Notes under the pieces: model-generated | What the model saw: the letters and a program-made list of their open reading frames with translations, nothing else | Database searches by the model: none | What the model was told of the DNA's origin: nothing | Origin: Fen-1258 sp041658245 | GTDB taxonomy: Bacteria; Bacteroidota; Ignavibacteria; Ignavibacteriales; Melioribacteraceae | Assembly: GCA_041658245.1 (NCBI GenBank) | Contig: JBBAAM010000013.1 | Coordinates: 1 to 64,000, forward strand | Direction of reading: 5' to 3' | DNA: 64,000 nucleotides | Shown: piece after piece, positions 7,533-16,826 of the stretch | Numbering within the stretch: the stretch's first letter is position 1 | Layout: every line of letters starts with the position of its first letter | Position numbers and translations under genes: made by a program

Positions 7533-8724
7533 ACTTATGCGTGTTCCTTATGGTATGACTGTTCACGGACAGGAAGAAATAGATGCTGTAGTTGAAGTAT
7601 TAAAAACTTCAACACAGATGGGAAAAAATGTAAGAGAGTTTGAAGAGAAAGTTGCAAAGTTATTTGATAAGAAGTACGGATTAATGGTTAACTCGGGTTC
7701 ATCAGCTCTTTATCTTGGAGTTGAAGTTCTAAATCTTCCAAAAGAAAGTGAGGTTATCACTCCTGTATTAACATTTTCTACTACTGTTGCTTCTATTATC
7801 AAGAATGGACTTATTCCTTCTTTTGTGGATGTTGAACCGGATACTTTTATTATAGATGTGAATAAAATAGAAGAGATAATTACGAAGAATACCAAAGCTA
7901 TTTCAATCCCTAACTTGTTAGGCAACATACCGGATTGGGATAAAATTGCGGAAATTGCTCAAAAATATAATTTAAAGATTATTGAAGATTCTGCCGATAC
8001 ACTTGGAGGCACATTAAGAGGAATGAGCAGCGGTTATCATTCGGATATTTCGATCACAAGCTTTTACGGATCTCACGTTATCAATTGCGCCGGTAATGGT
8101 GGTATGCTATGTATAAATGATAATGAGATGTTCAGAAGAGCAAAACTTTTACGCAGTTGGGGAAGAAGCTCTTCTATTTTTGTTGAATCTGAAAAAATTG
8201 AGAACAGGTTTAATGTTGAGCTTGAAGGCATTCAATACGACGCAAAATTCGTATTCGCAGAACCCGGTTATAATATAGAACCCTCCGAAATGGGTGCTGC
8301 TTTCGGGCTTGTGCAATTAAATAAGCTGCAAGCTAATATTGAAGCAAGAATAGAAAATTTTAATAAGCAATATGAATTTTTTAAACAATATGAAGAATGG
8401 TTTATCCTGCCAAAGCAGACACCGGAAACAAGAACAGGCTGGTTAGCTTTCCCACTTATCGTTAAAGATAATGCGCCATTTACCAGAACCGAAATGCAGA
8501 TATCACTGGAAAAGGCTGATATACAAACACGCGTAATCTTTACAGGAAATATTCTAAGGCAGCCTGGCTTTAAAGATATTCACTGTGTAAAGAGTAAAGA
8601 TGGGTATAGTAATGCTGATAATGTTATGCGGGGAGGAATTTTACTTGCATGTCACCATGGTCTAACAGATAAAATGTTAGAGCATATTCATAAATCTTTC
8701 AAGAGATTTGCTGAAAAATATTAA
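7522..8724 (+). CDS. rfbH: CDP-4-keto-6-deoxyglucose 3-dehydrase-like PLP enzyme, no Fe-S site
   Basis: 400 aa, DegT/DnrJ/EryC1/StrS fold. PLP contacts are NSGSSA (57-62) and EDSAD (155-159). At the Schiff-base position the sequence is FYGSHVINCAGNGG, with His185 in place of Lys, the hallmark of E1/RfbH and ColD dehydrases that use PMP. Classical RfbH then binds a [2Fe-2S] cluster through a Cys-rich loop after the RxWGR motif; here that loop reads LRSWGRSSSIFVESEKIENR and has no Cys. So C3 deoxygenation is likely, but the electron source or a ColD-like amino-donor mechanism is open. The start overlaps rfbG; Met6 is an alternative. Confidence 0.82.
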   Translation: MKNKLMRVPYGMTVHGQEEIDAVVEVLKTSTQMGKNVREFEEKVAKLFDKKYGLMVNSGSSALYLGVEVLNLPKESEVITPVLTFSTTVASIIKNGLIPSFVDVEPDTFIIDVNKIEEIITKNTKAISIPNLLGNIPDWDKIAEIAQKYNLKIIEDSADTLGGTLRGMSSGYHSDISITSFYGSHVINCAGNGGMLCINDNEMFRRAKLLRSWGRSSSIFVESEKIENRFNVELEGIQYDAKFVFAEPGYNIEPSEMGAAFGLVQLNKLQANIEARIENFNKQYEFFKQYEEWFILPKQTPETRTGWLAFPLIVKDNAPFTRTEMQISLEKADIQTRVIFTGNILRQPGFKDIHCVKSKDGYSNADNVMRGGILLACHHGLTDKMLEHIHKSFKRFAEKY

Positions 8725-8725
8725 A

Positions 8726-8770
8726 ATGAAATTTATTGAATTAGTTTTACCCGGGGTTTACTTAATATAG
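8726..8770 (+). pseudogene. 5' stub of RmlC/AscE-like sugar epimerase
   Basis: ATG at 8726, two nt after rfbH, reads MKFIELVLPGVYLI then TAG. This resembles the start of dTDP-4-dehydrorhamnose 3,5-epimerase-type cupins (MKFIExxLxGVYLIE). The rest is missing. An AscE-type CDP-hexulose 5-epimerase would fit the pathway, but 14 residues cannot prove it. Confidence 0.4.
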
Positions 8771-8907
8771 AAAATTTTTTTAATGATAATGGTAATACAG
8801 CTGCATATTTTATCTCGGGTCATCCATTGATGATAAAATCATTTAAGAATTTTTTATTGTCTAAGAAATTAGAAGAAAATAAAATAATTACGGATGATTG
8901 GAAATAG
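8767..8907 (+). pseudogene. C-terminal remnant of FAD/NAD(P)H oxidoreductase (E3-like)
   Basis: Frame to TAG 8905-8907 reads TAAYFISGHPLMIKSFKNFL then a helix and IITDDW. This is the C-terminal NAD-binding end of ferredoxin-NADP reductase-type enzymes (normally CGPPxMI). In dideoxyhexose clusters the E3 partner of RfbH (RfbI/DdhD/AscD) belongs to this family, so the remnant is probably its relic, fused by deletion to the epimerase stub. Confidence 0.5.
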
Positions 8908-8908
8908 A

Positions 8909-9763
8909 ATGGAAACTATTCTAATAACAGGTATTAATGGTTTTCTAGGCAGTCATATCGCAAAAAGATTATCTAAGAATTATCAAATTATTGGTCTTGA
9001 GTACTCTTTAGAGAATCTTTTTAGAATTAAAGGTTGTTCATTCCCGGTTTATTTGTCTGATAATAAAAGTATTGAAAAAATTTTTAACGATTTTAATGTA
9101 GATATTATCATTCATACAGCTACTTTTTATGGTAGAAATAATGAAGTAATACCTCAAATAGCTCAGACCAATTTATTTATGCCGTTTCATTTGTTAGATT
9201 ATGCAATTAAAAGTAAAACTAAATTATTTATAAATACCGATACAGCTTTAGATAGGTTTACAAGTGCTTATGCTTTAACAAAAAAACAATTTAATGATTG
9301 GATTTATTTTCGGAGTAAAGAAATAAAAACTGTAAATATGCAGCTTGAACATTTTTATGGACCCGGCTGCAGTAATACAAATTTTATTACTGCTATGATT
9401 GAGAAATTAAAAAGAAATGAATCTTTTATTGACTTAACGTTAGGTGAACAAAAAAGAGATATTGTCTATTACTCTGATGTTGTAGATGCTTATGAAACGG
9501 TTGTAAATAGTAGAGAAGAGTTCGTTGAAAACTTTAATCATTTTGAAATTGGAACAGGAAATTTAATTACGATAAAAGAGATTATGCTATTATTGAAAAA
9601 ACTTACTAATAGTAGAACGAATTTAAATTTTGGAGCTGTGCCTTACAGAGAAAATGAGTTAATGGAATCGAAGTCGGACTATGAAAATATTTTGAAATTA
9701 GGATGGTTGCCAAAAGTAAATATTGAAGAAGGTTTACTTAAAACAATTAATGGGATAGAGTAA
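8909..9763 (+). CDS. CDP-3,6-dideoxyhexose synthase (abequose/paratose synthase-like SDR)
   Basis: 284 aa from ATG 8909; an in-frame upstream ATG at 8894 lies in the preceding pseudogene. NAD(P)-binding TGINGFLGSH starts at residue 7, and the catalytic pair is YALTK (Tyr121, Lys125) after FINTDTAL. This arrangement matches RfbJ/RfbS reductases that reduce the C4 ketone of CDP-4-keto-3,6-dideoxyglucose. Because the next gene is a CDP-paratose 2-epimerase, the product is most likely CDP-paratose. The downstream ATG directly follows its TAA. Confidence 0.75.
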   Translation: METILITGINGFLGSHIAKRLSKNYQIIGLEYSLENLFRIKGCSFPVYLSDNKSIEKIFNDFNVDIIIHTATFYGRNNEVIPQIAQTNLFMPFHLLDYAIKSKTKLFINTDTALDRFTSAYALTKKQFNDWIYFRSKEIKTVNMQLEHFYGPGCSNTNFITAMIEKLKRNESFIDLTLGEQKRDIVYYSDVVDAYETVVNSREEFVENFNHFEIGTGNLITIKEIMLLLKKLTNSRTNLNFGAVPYRENELMESKSDYENILKLGWLPKVNIEEGLLKTINGIE

Positions 9764-10774
9764 ATGAAATATCTAATTACAGGCGGTTGCGGATTTGTTG
9801 GGAGCAATTTAGCAGCGGAAGTGTTAAAAAGGAACGAAGAATTATTTGTTTTTGATAATTTATACCGGATTGGTAGTGAAAAAAAATTATTTTGGTTGAA
9901 AGAAAAAGGAGACTTCAAATTTTATCATCGTGATATCCGCAACTATAATGACGTTGAAAATGTAATTAAGGATATTAAACCCGATGTTATTTTTCACTTA
10001 GCAGGACAAGTTGCTATGACTACATCAATTAATGATCCACGGATGGATTTTGAGGTTAACGTTGTAGGTACTCATAATGTTTTAGAATCAGTGAGAAAAT
10101 ATTCGCCGGCGACAGTGATTTTATATTCTTCCACAAATAAAGTTTATGGGGATTTAGAGTACTTAACTTACGAAGAAACAGAGACAAGATACGTTTGCAA
10201 AGAATATCCAGAAGGTTTTGACGAAAAATTACGATTGGATTTCCAATCTCCTTATGGATGTTCAAAAGGAGCAGCAGATCAATATCTATTAGACTATTAT
10301 AGAATTTTCGGTATTCGGACAGTAGTATTCAGACATTCTTCCATGTATGGAGGTAATCAAAATCCAACATATGATCAGGGGTGGATTGGTTGGTTTGTAC
10401 AAAAGGCCATTGAAATAAAAGAAGGAACATCAAAGAGATCATTCACTATTTCGGGAAATGGAAAACAAGTAAGGGATATACTCCATAGTGACGATGTTGT
10501 GAATATATATTTTAACTCAGTAGAGCATATTGATAAGATTAGCGGAACTGCATTTAATGTTGGAGGTGGTATTGAAAACAGCTTGTCGCTCTTGGAACTT
10601 TTTATTTTCTTAGAAAAAGAACTACAAATAAAAATGAATTATTCTCAAATTCCGAGACGTGAAAGTGACCAAAAAGTGTTTGTTGTAAATCCTAAATCCT
10701 TAAAACAAAATAATCTCTTCAGTAATAAAATAGATTTTAGTACAGGAATTCTTAAAATGCTAAACAAAAGTTGA
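9764..10774 (+). CDS. rfbE: CDP-paratose 2-epimerase (CDP-tyvelose epimerase)
   Basis: 336 aa extended SDR. It inverts C2 of CDP-paratose to give CDP-tyvelose. Signatures are ITGGCGFVGSNLA (5-17), YSSTNKVYGD (121-130), catalytic YGCSK (Tyr164, Lys168) and FRHSSMYGGNQ, which separates this family from ordinary 4-epimerases. The start immediately follows the previous stop. Together with rfbF, rfbG and rfbH-like it completes a tyvelose route known from Salmonella group D and Yersinia O-antigens. Confidence 0.88.
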   Translation: MKYLITGGCGFVGSNLAAEVLKRNEELFVFDNLYRIGSEKKLFWLKEKGDFKFYHRDIRNYNDVENVIKDIKPDVIFHLAGQVAMTTSINDPRMDFEVNVVGTHNVLESVRKYSPATVILYSSTNKVYGDLEYLTYEETETRYVCKEYPEGFDEKLRLDFQSPYGCSKGAADQYLLDYYRIFGIRTVVFRHSSMYGGNQNPTYDQGWIGWFVQKAIEIKEGTSKRSFTISGNGKQVRDILHSDDVVNIYFNSVEHIDKISGTAFNVGGGIENSLSLLELFIFLEKELQIKMNYSQIPRRESDQKVFVVNPKSLKQNNLFSNKIDFSTGILKMLNKS

Positions 10775-10812
10775 AATAATCTAGTACTTACATTTATATT
10801 AAATATTATTGT

Positions 10813-12204
10813 ATGAATGTCATCAAATTAAGGAGAATCTTTAAAATTATTAATTTACATAATATATTTAAAATAAATAAAAATGATCTTAGAACAAAAA
10901 ACCTAAATAAAAATCTTCTTACTTCTGTCATTGTAAAATTATTAAGCTTTGGGTTAAATCTTTATTTAATCCCTTTAACACTTAGATATGTGAATCCTTC
11001 AGAATATGGAATTTGGTTAACATTAAGTTCTATCAATATTTTTATTAATATTTTTGATATTGGCCTCGGAAATGGACTTAGGGTAAAGCTTACTCAAGTA
11101 ATTTCTGAAAACAATATTTCAAAAGCCAAAATTCTTATTAGCACAACTTATATCTCACTCACTATAATGTTAATACCAGTGACTATTCTTTTAGTACTAG
11201 CAAGTAATCATATAAATTGGTGTAGTCTATTTAAAATAGATTATTCTCGTTCTCAAGAGATTAAACAATTAATATCAATTTTAATCGTTTTCTTTTCATT
11301 AAGGATTATATTAAGTCTGATATCCACAATACTTACCTCATACCAAAGAACTGGTTTAATTAGTGTCCTAGATTTTATTAGTACTGTAATTATTTCAATA
11401 TTAATAATACTATTTGGTAAATATCAATATCTTGACATATTCAAACTTGGAATGATTTATTCTATTATCCCGAATTTGGTATTTATTTTATATACGATCA
11501 TGTTCTTTCTGAAAGGTAATAATAATATTAGGCCTTCAATATCTAATTTTGACAGCCATCATTTACGGGAATTATTAGAACTTGGCGGCAAATATTTTTT
11601 ATTGCAGATATCTACTGTTATTATTTTATCATCGGGTAACTTTATCATCGCAAATTTTATAAACACATATGAAGTGACAGTATATAATCTAGTTCAAAGG
11701 TATTTTAGTGTATTACCGACAATTTATGGGTTTATAGTAATCCCACTTGTACCTGCTTACGCCGATGCATATTATAAAAATGACTTTTCTTGGATAAAAA
11801 ATAAAATAAAATTAATGCAACTAATGTGGTTAGTTCTATTAGTTTTTGTCATAGTATTTATTATTATTTCTAAAGAATTCTTCCGCTTATGGTTGGGACC
11901 CGGGATACAAATCCCTTTTATTTTAACCTTTACTATGGGTATTTATTGGTTAATTATAGGATGGGGTACTATATATACACCTTTTATTAATGGGATAGGA
12001 AAAGTCAATATGCAATTAATTCAATCTGCAGTTGGTGTTTTACTCACTTTGACAATATCGCCTATATTAATTCAAATCTTTCATCTTGGCGCAGTTGGTT
12101 TTGTTATTGCAAATTTAATAACTCTAAGTATCTCAACTATAATTGTTTCAATACAATACTATAAAATTATTAATTCAACTGCTAAAGGTATTTGGAACAA
12201 GTAA
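10813..12204 (+). CDS. Wzx-type polysaccharide flippase (MATE/MVF superfamily)
   Basis: 463 aa, strongly hydrophobic, with about 12-14 predicted membrane helices starting near residue 37. The early PLTLRYVNPSEYGIWLTLSS segment is typical of O-antigen/teichoic-acid export flippases. Predicted to move undecaprenyl-linked repeat units across the inner membrane. Base composition is more AT-rich than the flanking sugar-nucleotide genes, as is usual for wzx. Substrate cannot be told. Confidence 0.85.
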   Translation: MNVIKLRRIFKIINLHNIFKINKNDLRTKNLNKNLLTSVIVKLLSFGLNLYLIPLTLRYVNPSEYGIWLTLSSINIFINIFDIGLGNGLRVKLTQVISENNISKAKILISTTYISLTIMLIPVTILLVLASNHINWCSLFKIDYSRSQEIKQLISILIVFFSLRIILSLISTILTSYQRTGLISVLDFISTVIISILIILFGKYQYLDIFKLGMIYSIIPNLVFILYTIMFFLKGNNNIRPSISNFDSHHLRELLELGGKYFLLQISTVIILSSGNFIIANFINTYEVTVYNLVQRYFSVLPTIYGFIVIPLVPAYADAYYKNDFSWIKNKIKLMQLMWLVLLVFVIVFIIISKEFFRLWLGPGIQIPFILTFTMGIYWLIIGWGTIYTPFINGIGKVNMQLIQSAVGVLLTLTISPILIQIFHLGAVGFVIANLITLSISTIIVSIQYYKIINSTAKGIWNK

Positions 12205-12763
12205 AAGCACATTCAAATTTGACTATTAAATTCTTTGTGGTGTAGTATTATATTGAAACATCATAAACATTCTTTAGAATTTATAATTATTTAGAAATCG
12301 TTTTATAAGGTATACAGGAGATTAACAAAAAACGAACAAAGTTGAAAATGTTGATATGCTTACAAAAGCAGCCAAAGAAGTATTTGAGAAACACACAAAA
12401 AGACAAAGAAAAAGAGCGCTAAAAACAATTCGAAAAAAATGCAGCGAGTTAATAATTTCAGTAGAACAAATTTAAAGTAGCATAAAAAAACATTGGCGTC
12501 ACAGGAGATTATTTTTGTTAGCGTAGAGTTAAAATAAATTACATACACAACATTTATATTCTCTTTGAGACAAGATTAGAAGGATAGTTGGCTGATAGAC
12601 GAAGTTTTCTGGTATTTTAAGAATTAACCACCCTGTTTCAATATCTGATAAAACCACACTTGTCAGTTACCTTAGCCTTTTCTTCATTAGGATTGGATAA
12701 AATATTATTCGACAATTTTAACTGAAACAAAATACTTAAAACTTAACACGTGCAGGTTAAAAA
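12205..12763. other. AT-rich intergenic stretch, no convincing gene
   Basis: A 39-codon Lys/Arg-rich frame at 12356-12475 has no family I recognise, and a longer minus-strand frame (12360-12548) overlaps it. No promoter, repeat or RNA gene stands out. Confidence 0.6.
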
Positions 12764-13582
12764 ATGAACATCCTAGATTTAGCAATTCGGAAAAAAAAAT
12801 CTTTGAAAAATCGACTTAAAAACAACCTTAAAAACCGATCAATTAAACGCAACATTGCTGCATTTATTGATGAATATGGACAAGCACAACTCCCTCCACG
12901 AGAGGAAACATTTTACCCCGAGGTGGTAATACCATGCTATAATCACGGTAAATATCTTGAAGATGCTTGAAGATCAATTCCTCGACAGATCCCAGTAACA
13001 GTTGTAGATGATGCTTCAACAGATGAAACAACCAATATTATTGGAGAACTTCTTAATAGATATCGCTTTAAATCACTAAGAAATAATTTTAATCTGTTGC
13101 AATCGGGCAGTATCAATCGAGCTATCAAAGAATCGTCCAATAATCTGTTCATTGTTCTTAACGCAGATGACGTTTTGGTATCATATTATTTTACTATGAT
13201 GAGTGCACTTTTCACAAGGTACCGCAACATTAGGATGGCGGGTGGTGGATCAATTTCTTTCCGCGAAAAAATGACGTTAAATTTTAATGGGCTACTTCCC
13301 AATGATATTGGCTATGAACCTGTGCCACGTTTATATGGTAGAGAGGATGCATTGAAGTATAGGAATCTAAACGATATTAATATGACAATGTCAGGCTGTG
13401 CTTTTCTAAAATCGGCTTGGCAGGCTGTTAATGGCTTGTGGGATTTTGAACGACGAGTGTGTTCTTATGACGACCGTGATTTTCAGATGCGTGTTAGCAC
13501 ACTTTTTGATGTTGCTGTTGTCGACGAGCCTACCGCATTTTACCGCATCAACAGCTCTCTTCAGCGGGCGCAGAACGTTTAG
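12764..13582 (+). pseudogene. GT2 glycosyltransferase with in-frame TGA
   Basis: One continuous frame of ~272 codons is interrupted only by TGA at 12968-12970. Before it: a basic N-terminus and the GT-A start EVVIPCYNHGKYLEDA. After it: RSIPRQIPVTVVDDASTD, then LNADDV (DxD-like), a WDFERRVCSYDDRDFQMR segment and AFYRIN. The expected residue at the stop is Leu, so one or two base changes explain it. Translation could restart only at TTG 13097 without the nucleotide-binding start. Probably inactive. Confidence 0.8.
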
Positions 13583-13841
13583 TAAATTAACAATATAAAT
13601 TAAAAACAATAATGAATAATTTATCGTTATTAAAATCAAAAATAAGTTTAGTGAATCAAATAGAACTCCCTGAAGAAGTGTTAAATAATTATGAACTATA
13701 AAGGGACAGAGCAAATTGTCATATAAGAATTAGCTGATTTAGTTGATACACTGACAAACGTAAATAAATGATTAATTAACTCCAAGAAGAAATCCAATTA
13801 AAATGTTTTAGAGAGTATTCTGATTATTTGAATACTTTATT

Positions 13842-15008
13842 ATGAGGAAAATTTATTTGATACAGTATGCCAAATACTTTAAAACTTTTCTTATAGAGTT
13901 CATTACTGGGCTTCGTTATTTAAGTATTAAAAAAAATGTTTTTAGTACATCCTTTGATAAACGTGTTTTGGTTAGTTATTTAGTCAAACCCTGGAATGTT
14001 CTCTCATATGATCATGCGAACAATTTAGAATTAATATGTATTGCCAGATCGTTCAATGAACTAGGATTTCAAGTTGACCTTATTCATTATCAGAACAAAA
14101 TATTTAACGATTATAGTAATTATAATGTGATCTTTGGTTTTGGACACCCTTTTGAAAATTGTATACTTTCAACAGAAGCAAAAAAAACATTAAAAGTACT
14201 ATATGCCACTGGCGCTAATCCGCTTTGGTCGATGAAGCAAAGTTTTGAAAGATTATATGCATTTTATAATAAAGTACATATAGTAAAAAAAGAATATTTG
14301 AGAGATGGTGGTAACGAATTCTTGTTGCAATATTATCTTGCTCATAAAATAATATTGGTGGGTAATGATTATATAAAAAATACATATTTCACAAAGATTC
14401 ATAATGATATACAAACGATTTCAGGTGTTGTTTTCAACAAAAATATTGATGTTGATTATTCTTTAAAAGCTAAAAGAAAGTATTTGTGGTTTGGAAGTAG
14501 TGGGATAGTTCACAAAGGACTAGATTTAATACTTGACTCTTTTATGCAGCGACCAAATCTTGAGCTGCATGTCTGTGGTACTATTGATCAAAGATTCCAG
14601 GCATCTTATAATGAAGTGTTACTTTGTCACAATAATATCCATTTTCATGGGTTCATCTCAATTAATAGTAATTTCTTTAAGCAATTGATGGAAACTTGTT
14701 CCTTTGTAATCAGCGCCAGCGTATCGGAAGGCATGTCTACTTCAGTTTTAACATGTATGGTAAATGGTGGATTAATACCTATTATTACGCTTTCTACTGG
14801 GATTGATATTAACGAGAATTTTATACAAATCGAATCGTGTAAAGAGGAGGCTTTATTAGATGCTATTGATAAATCCCAGTCTCTTGACCTACAAGAAATT
14901 ATTTCTGTCTCAAAAATAATTAAGGATGAAACTAAAGTTAAATATTCAGAAACAACGTTTATTAACAAATTTAAAAGCATTATTCTGAATTATGAAAGAT
15001 CTTGTTAG
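13842..15008 (+). CDS. GT-B glycosyltransferase (GT4-like)
   Basis: 388 aa. The C-terminal half shows the GT-B donor domain, with KYLWFGSSGIVHKGLDLIL (near 208) and a SEGMSTSVLTCMVNGGLIP segment (near 293) that replaces the usual EGxPxxxxEA. The N-terminal acceptor half includes ILSTEAKKTLKVLYATG. It overlaps the next glycosyltransferase by 17 nt. Acceptor and donor are unknown. Confidence 0.75.
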   Translation: MRKIYLIQYAKYFKTFLIEFITGLRYLSIKKNVFSTSFDKRVLVSYLVKPWNVLSYDHANNLELICIARSFNELGFQVDLIHYQNKIFNDYSNYNVIFGFGHPFENCILSTEAKKTLKVLYATGANPLWSMKQSFERLYAFYNKVHIVKKEYLRDGGNEFLLQYYLAHKIILVGNDYIKNTYFTKIHNDIQTISGVVFNKNIDVDYSLKAKRKYLWFGSSGIVHKGLDLILDSFMQRPNLELHVCGTIDQRFQASYNEVLLCHNNIHFHGFISINSNFFKQLMETCSFVISASVSEGMSTSVLTCMVNGGLIPIITLSTGIDINENFIQIESCKEEALLDAIDKSQSLDLQEIISVSKIIKDETKVKYSETTFINKFKSIILNYERSC

Positions 15009-15933
15009 TATCGTCATTCCAGTCTACAATCGTGTTACTTTAATCTCGCAAACTATTGAATGCGCTATTAATCAAACTTATGATCAAATTGAAATCGTTA
15101 TAATTGACAATTGCAGCGAAGATGGTACATGGGAAATTCTGACGCAATATACATTATTAGATAATCGAATTAGTCTTTTCAGAAATGAACAAAATATTGG
15201 TCCCGTTCGAAATTGGATCAGGTGCGTAACCAAGACGAGAGGTAAATACGTAAAGATTCTATTTTCGGATGATGTCATGTTACCAACCTTTGTCGAAGAA
15301 ACGATCTCAGTGTTTGATAGTGATGTCGCATTTGTTTTAGGGAGGATAGAAATATTTAACAATCATGGTACACTGCGGCATGATAATTTTAATGATTTAA
15401 AATCTCTTTCAACAGAAGATTACATTCAAGATATTATTCTTCTTAACAGACTTGGATTGCCCGTATCACCATCTGCAGCACTCTTTAGGCGAGAGGATAT
15501 GATAAATGCTCTAGTCATAGAGATACCAAATCCCGAAGGACTAGTAAATGAAAGATATGGTGCAGGTAATGACCTATTTATTTATCTCCTCATAGCGAAA
15601 AACTACAATAGAGTTGTTTTTACAAATAGTTATTTGATCAAATTCAGAGATCATGAAGCTTCATTTACGTCTTCCAATGATTTAGAAATATATTATTTGT
15701 ATTCTAAACTACATTTTCTAAAAAATTATCATACGGTATTATTAAATAAATTCTGTACGTTACTTTTTTTAAAACAAATATTCAATTTAAAATACTCAAA
15801 AATATATGAATACTCCCCTCAAATTCTTTCTTATAAGTATATGATGATTTTGATTGCTGTTAAAATTAAAAATAAATTAATGAAACTATTTATTCATAAA
15901 TCCTTAATGAATAAATCAAAAAAAGATGGTTAA
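14992..15933 (+). CDS. GT2 family glycosyltransferase
   Basis: 313 aa. GT-A start VSIVIPVYNRVTLISQTIE, the DNCSEDGT loop and LFSDDVMLP (DxD-like) are diagnostic. A C-terminal basic amphipathic region may attach to the membrane. It starts inside the end of the previous gene, implying coupling. It adds one sugar to the lipid-linked repeat unit (inferred). Confidence 0.85.
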   Translation: MKDLVSIVIPVYNRVTLISQTIECAINQTYDQIEIVIIDNCSEDGTWEILTQYTLLDNRISLFRNEQNIGPVRNWIRCVTKTRGKYVKILFSDDVMLPTFVEETISVFDSDVAFVLGRIEIFNNHGTLRHDNFNDLKSLSTEDYIQDIILLNRLGLPVSPSAALFRREDMINALVIEIPNPEGLVNERYGAGNDLFIYLLIAKNYNRVVFTNSYLIKFRDHEASFTSSNDLEIYYLYSKLHFLKNYHTVLLNKFCTLLFLKQIFNLKYSKIYEYSPQILSYKYMMILIAVKIKNKLMKLFIHKSLMNKSKKDG

Positions 15934-15962
15934 AAATTAGGAAGCCTTTACTTCAGAGAAAT

Positions 15963-16826
15963 ATGTTAAGCACTGTCTTTATCCTTCTACCAGTTCATAA
16001 CCGTTATGAAATGACTACTCGTTTTTTAATATCTTTGAAAAATCAAACGTACCAGAATTTTCATCTCCTTTTGATAGATGATGGTTCAACAGATGGTACT
16101 GCAGAAATAGTTAGAGAACGGATGCAGAAAGTAACTGTTATTCGCGGTAATGGTAATTGGTGGTGGGCAGGCTGTTTACAAGTAGGTTACAATTGGTTGA
16201 AAGTTCAAGAATTAACTGCTAATGATATAGTTCTCATCATTAATGATGATACTGAATTTGATCCAACATTTCTTGAGAACGCAATTGAGTTGCTAAAGAA
16301 TACTTATAAAACTTTATTATTGGCTGAATGCTATGATAGAAAAGATGGCAAATTGATTGATGGAGGAATAAAATTGGATTGGAGCCTACTAAAATTTGAG
16401 AAACCTAATAATGTAGATGAAATCAATTGCTTGTCAACCCGAGGATTGTTTCTGAAAGCCAAGTACTTCATCCAAATCGGCGGATTCTATCCAAAACTTC
16501 TTCCACATTACTTATCTGACTATGAATTCACAATTAGAGCAAAACGTAAGGGATACAAATTGCTTGTTGACTCAAAACTTAAATTAAATCTTGATTTAAA
16601 TGCGACTGGATTTCATTCATTTGCTAAGAGACCTTCATTGCAATTAATAAGAAAATATTTTTCGAAAAAGTCAGCGGCTTCACCAATATCTTGGACGGTA
16701 TTTATAATTTTAGCTTGCCCATGGAAATGGAAAATTATTAACATATTCCGAATATGGTTTGTTTTTATATTCAAATCAATCAAAGCTATTTTCTTAAATC
16801 AATTTTTAACTGTTACTAACAGATAG
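15963..16826 (+). CDS. GT2 family glycosyltransferase (rhamnosyltransferase-like)
   Basis: 287 aa. The start FILLPVHNRYEMTTRFLISL, then LLIDDGSTDGT, GNGNWWWAGCLQ and IINDDTEFD, follows the GT2 subgroup near WbbL-like rhamnosyltransferases. The hydrophobic C-terminal stretch from about residue 245 (WTVFIILACPW) may be a membrane anchor. The following gene starts directly after its stop. Confidence 0.83.
   Translation: MLSTVFILLPVHNRYEMTTRFLISLKNQTYQNFHLLLIDDGSTDGTAEIVRERMQKVTVIRGNGNWWWAGCLQVGYNWLKVQELTANDIVLIINDDTEFDPTFLENAIELLKNTYKTLLLAECYDRKDGKLIDGGIKLDWSLLKFEKPNNVDEINCLSTRGLFLKAKYFIQIGGFYPKLLPHYLSDYEFTIRAKRKGYKLLVDSKLKLNLDLNATGFHSFAKRPSLQLIRKYFSKKSAASPISWTVFIILACPWKWKIINIFRIWFVFIFKSIKAIFLNQFLTVTNR

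Noticed and set aside
12356..12475. 39-codon Lys/Arg-rich frame
   Set aside because: No ribosome site, no family, in an AT-rich gap with an overlapping opposite frame of greater length.
13611..13700. 29-codon frame after the broken glycosyltransferase
   Set aside because: Too short, no recognisable motif and no clear ribosome site; may be a relic of a lost gene start but cannot be supported.
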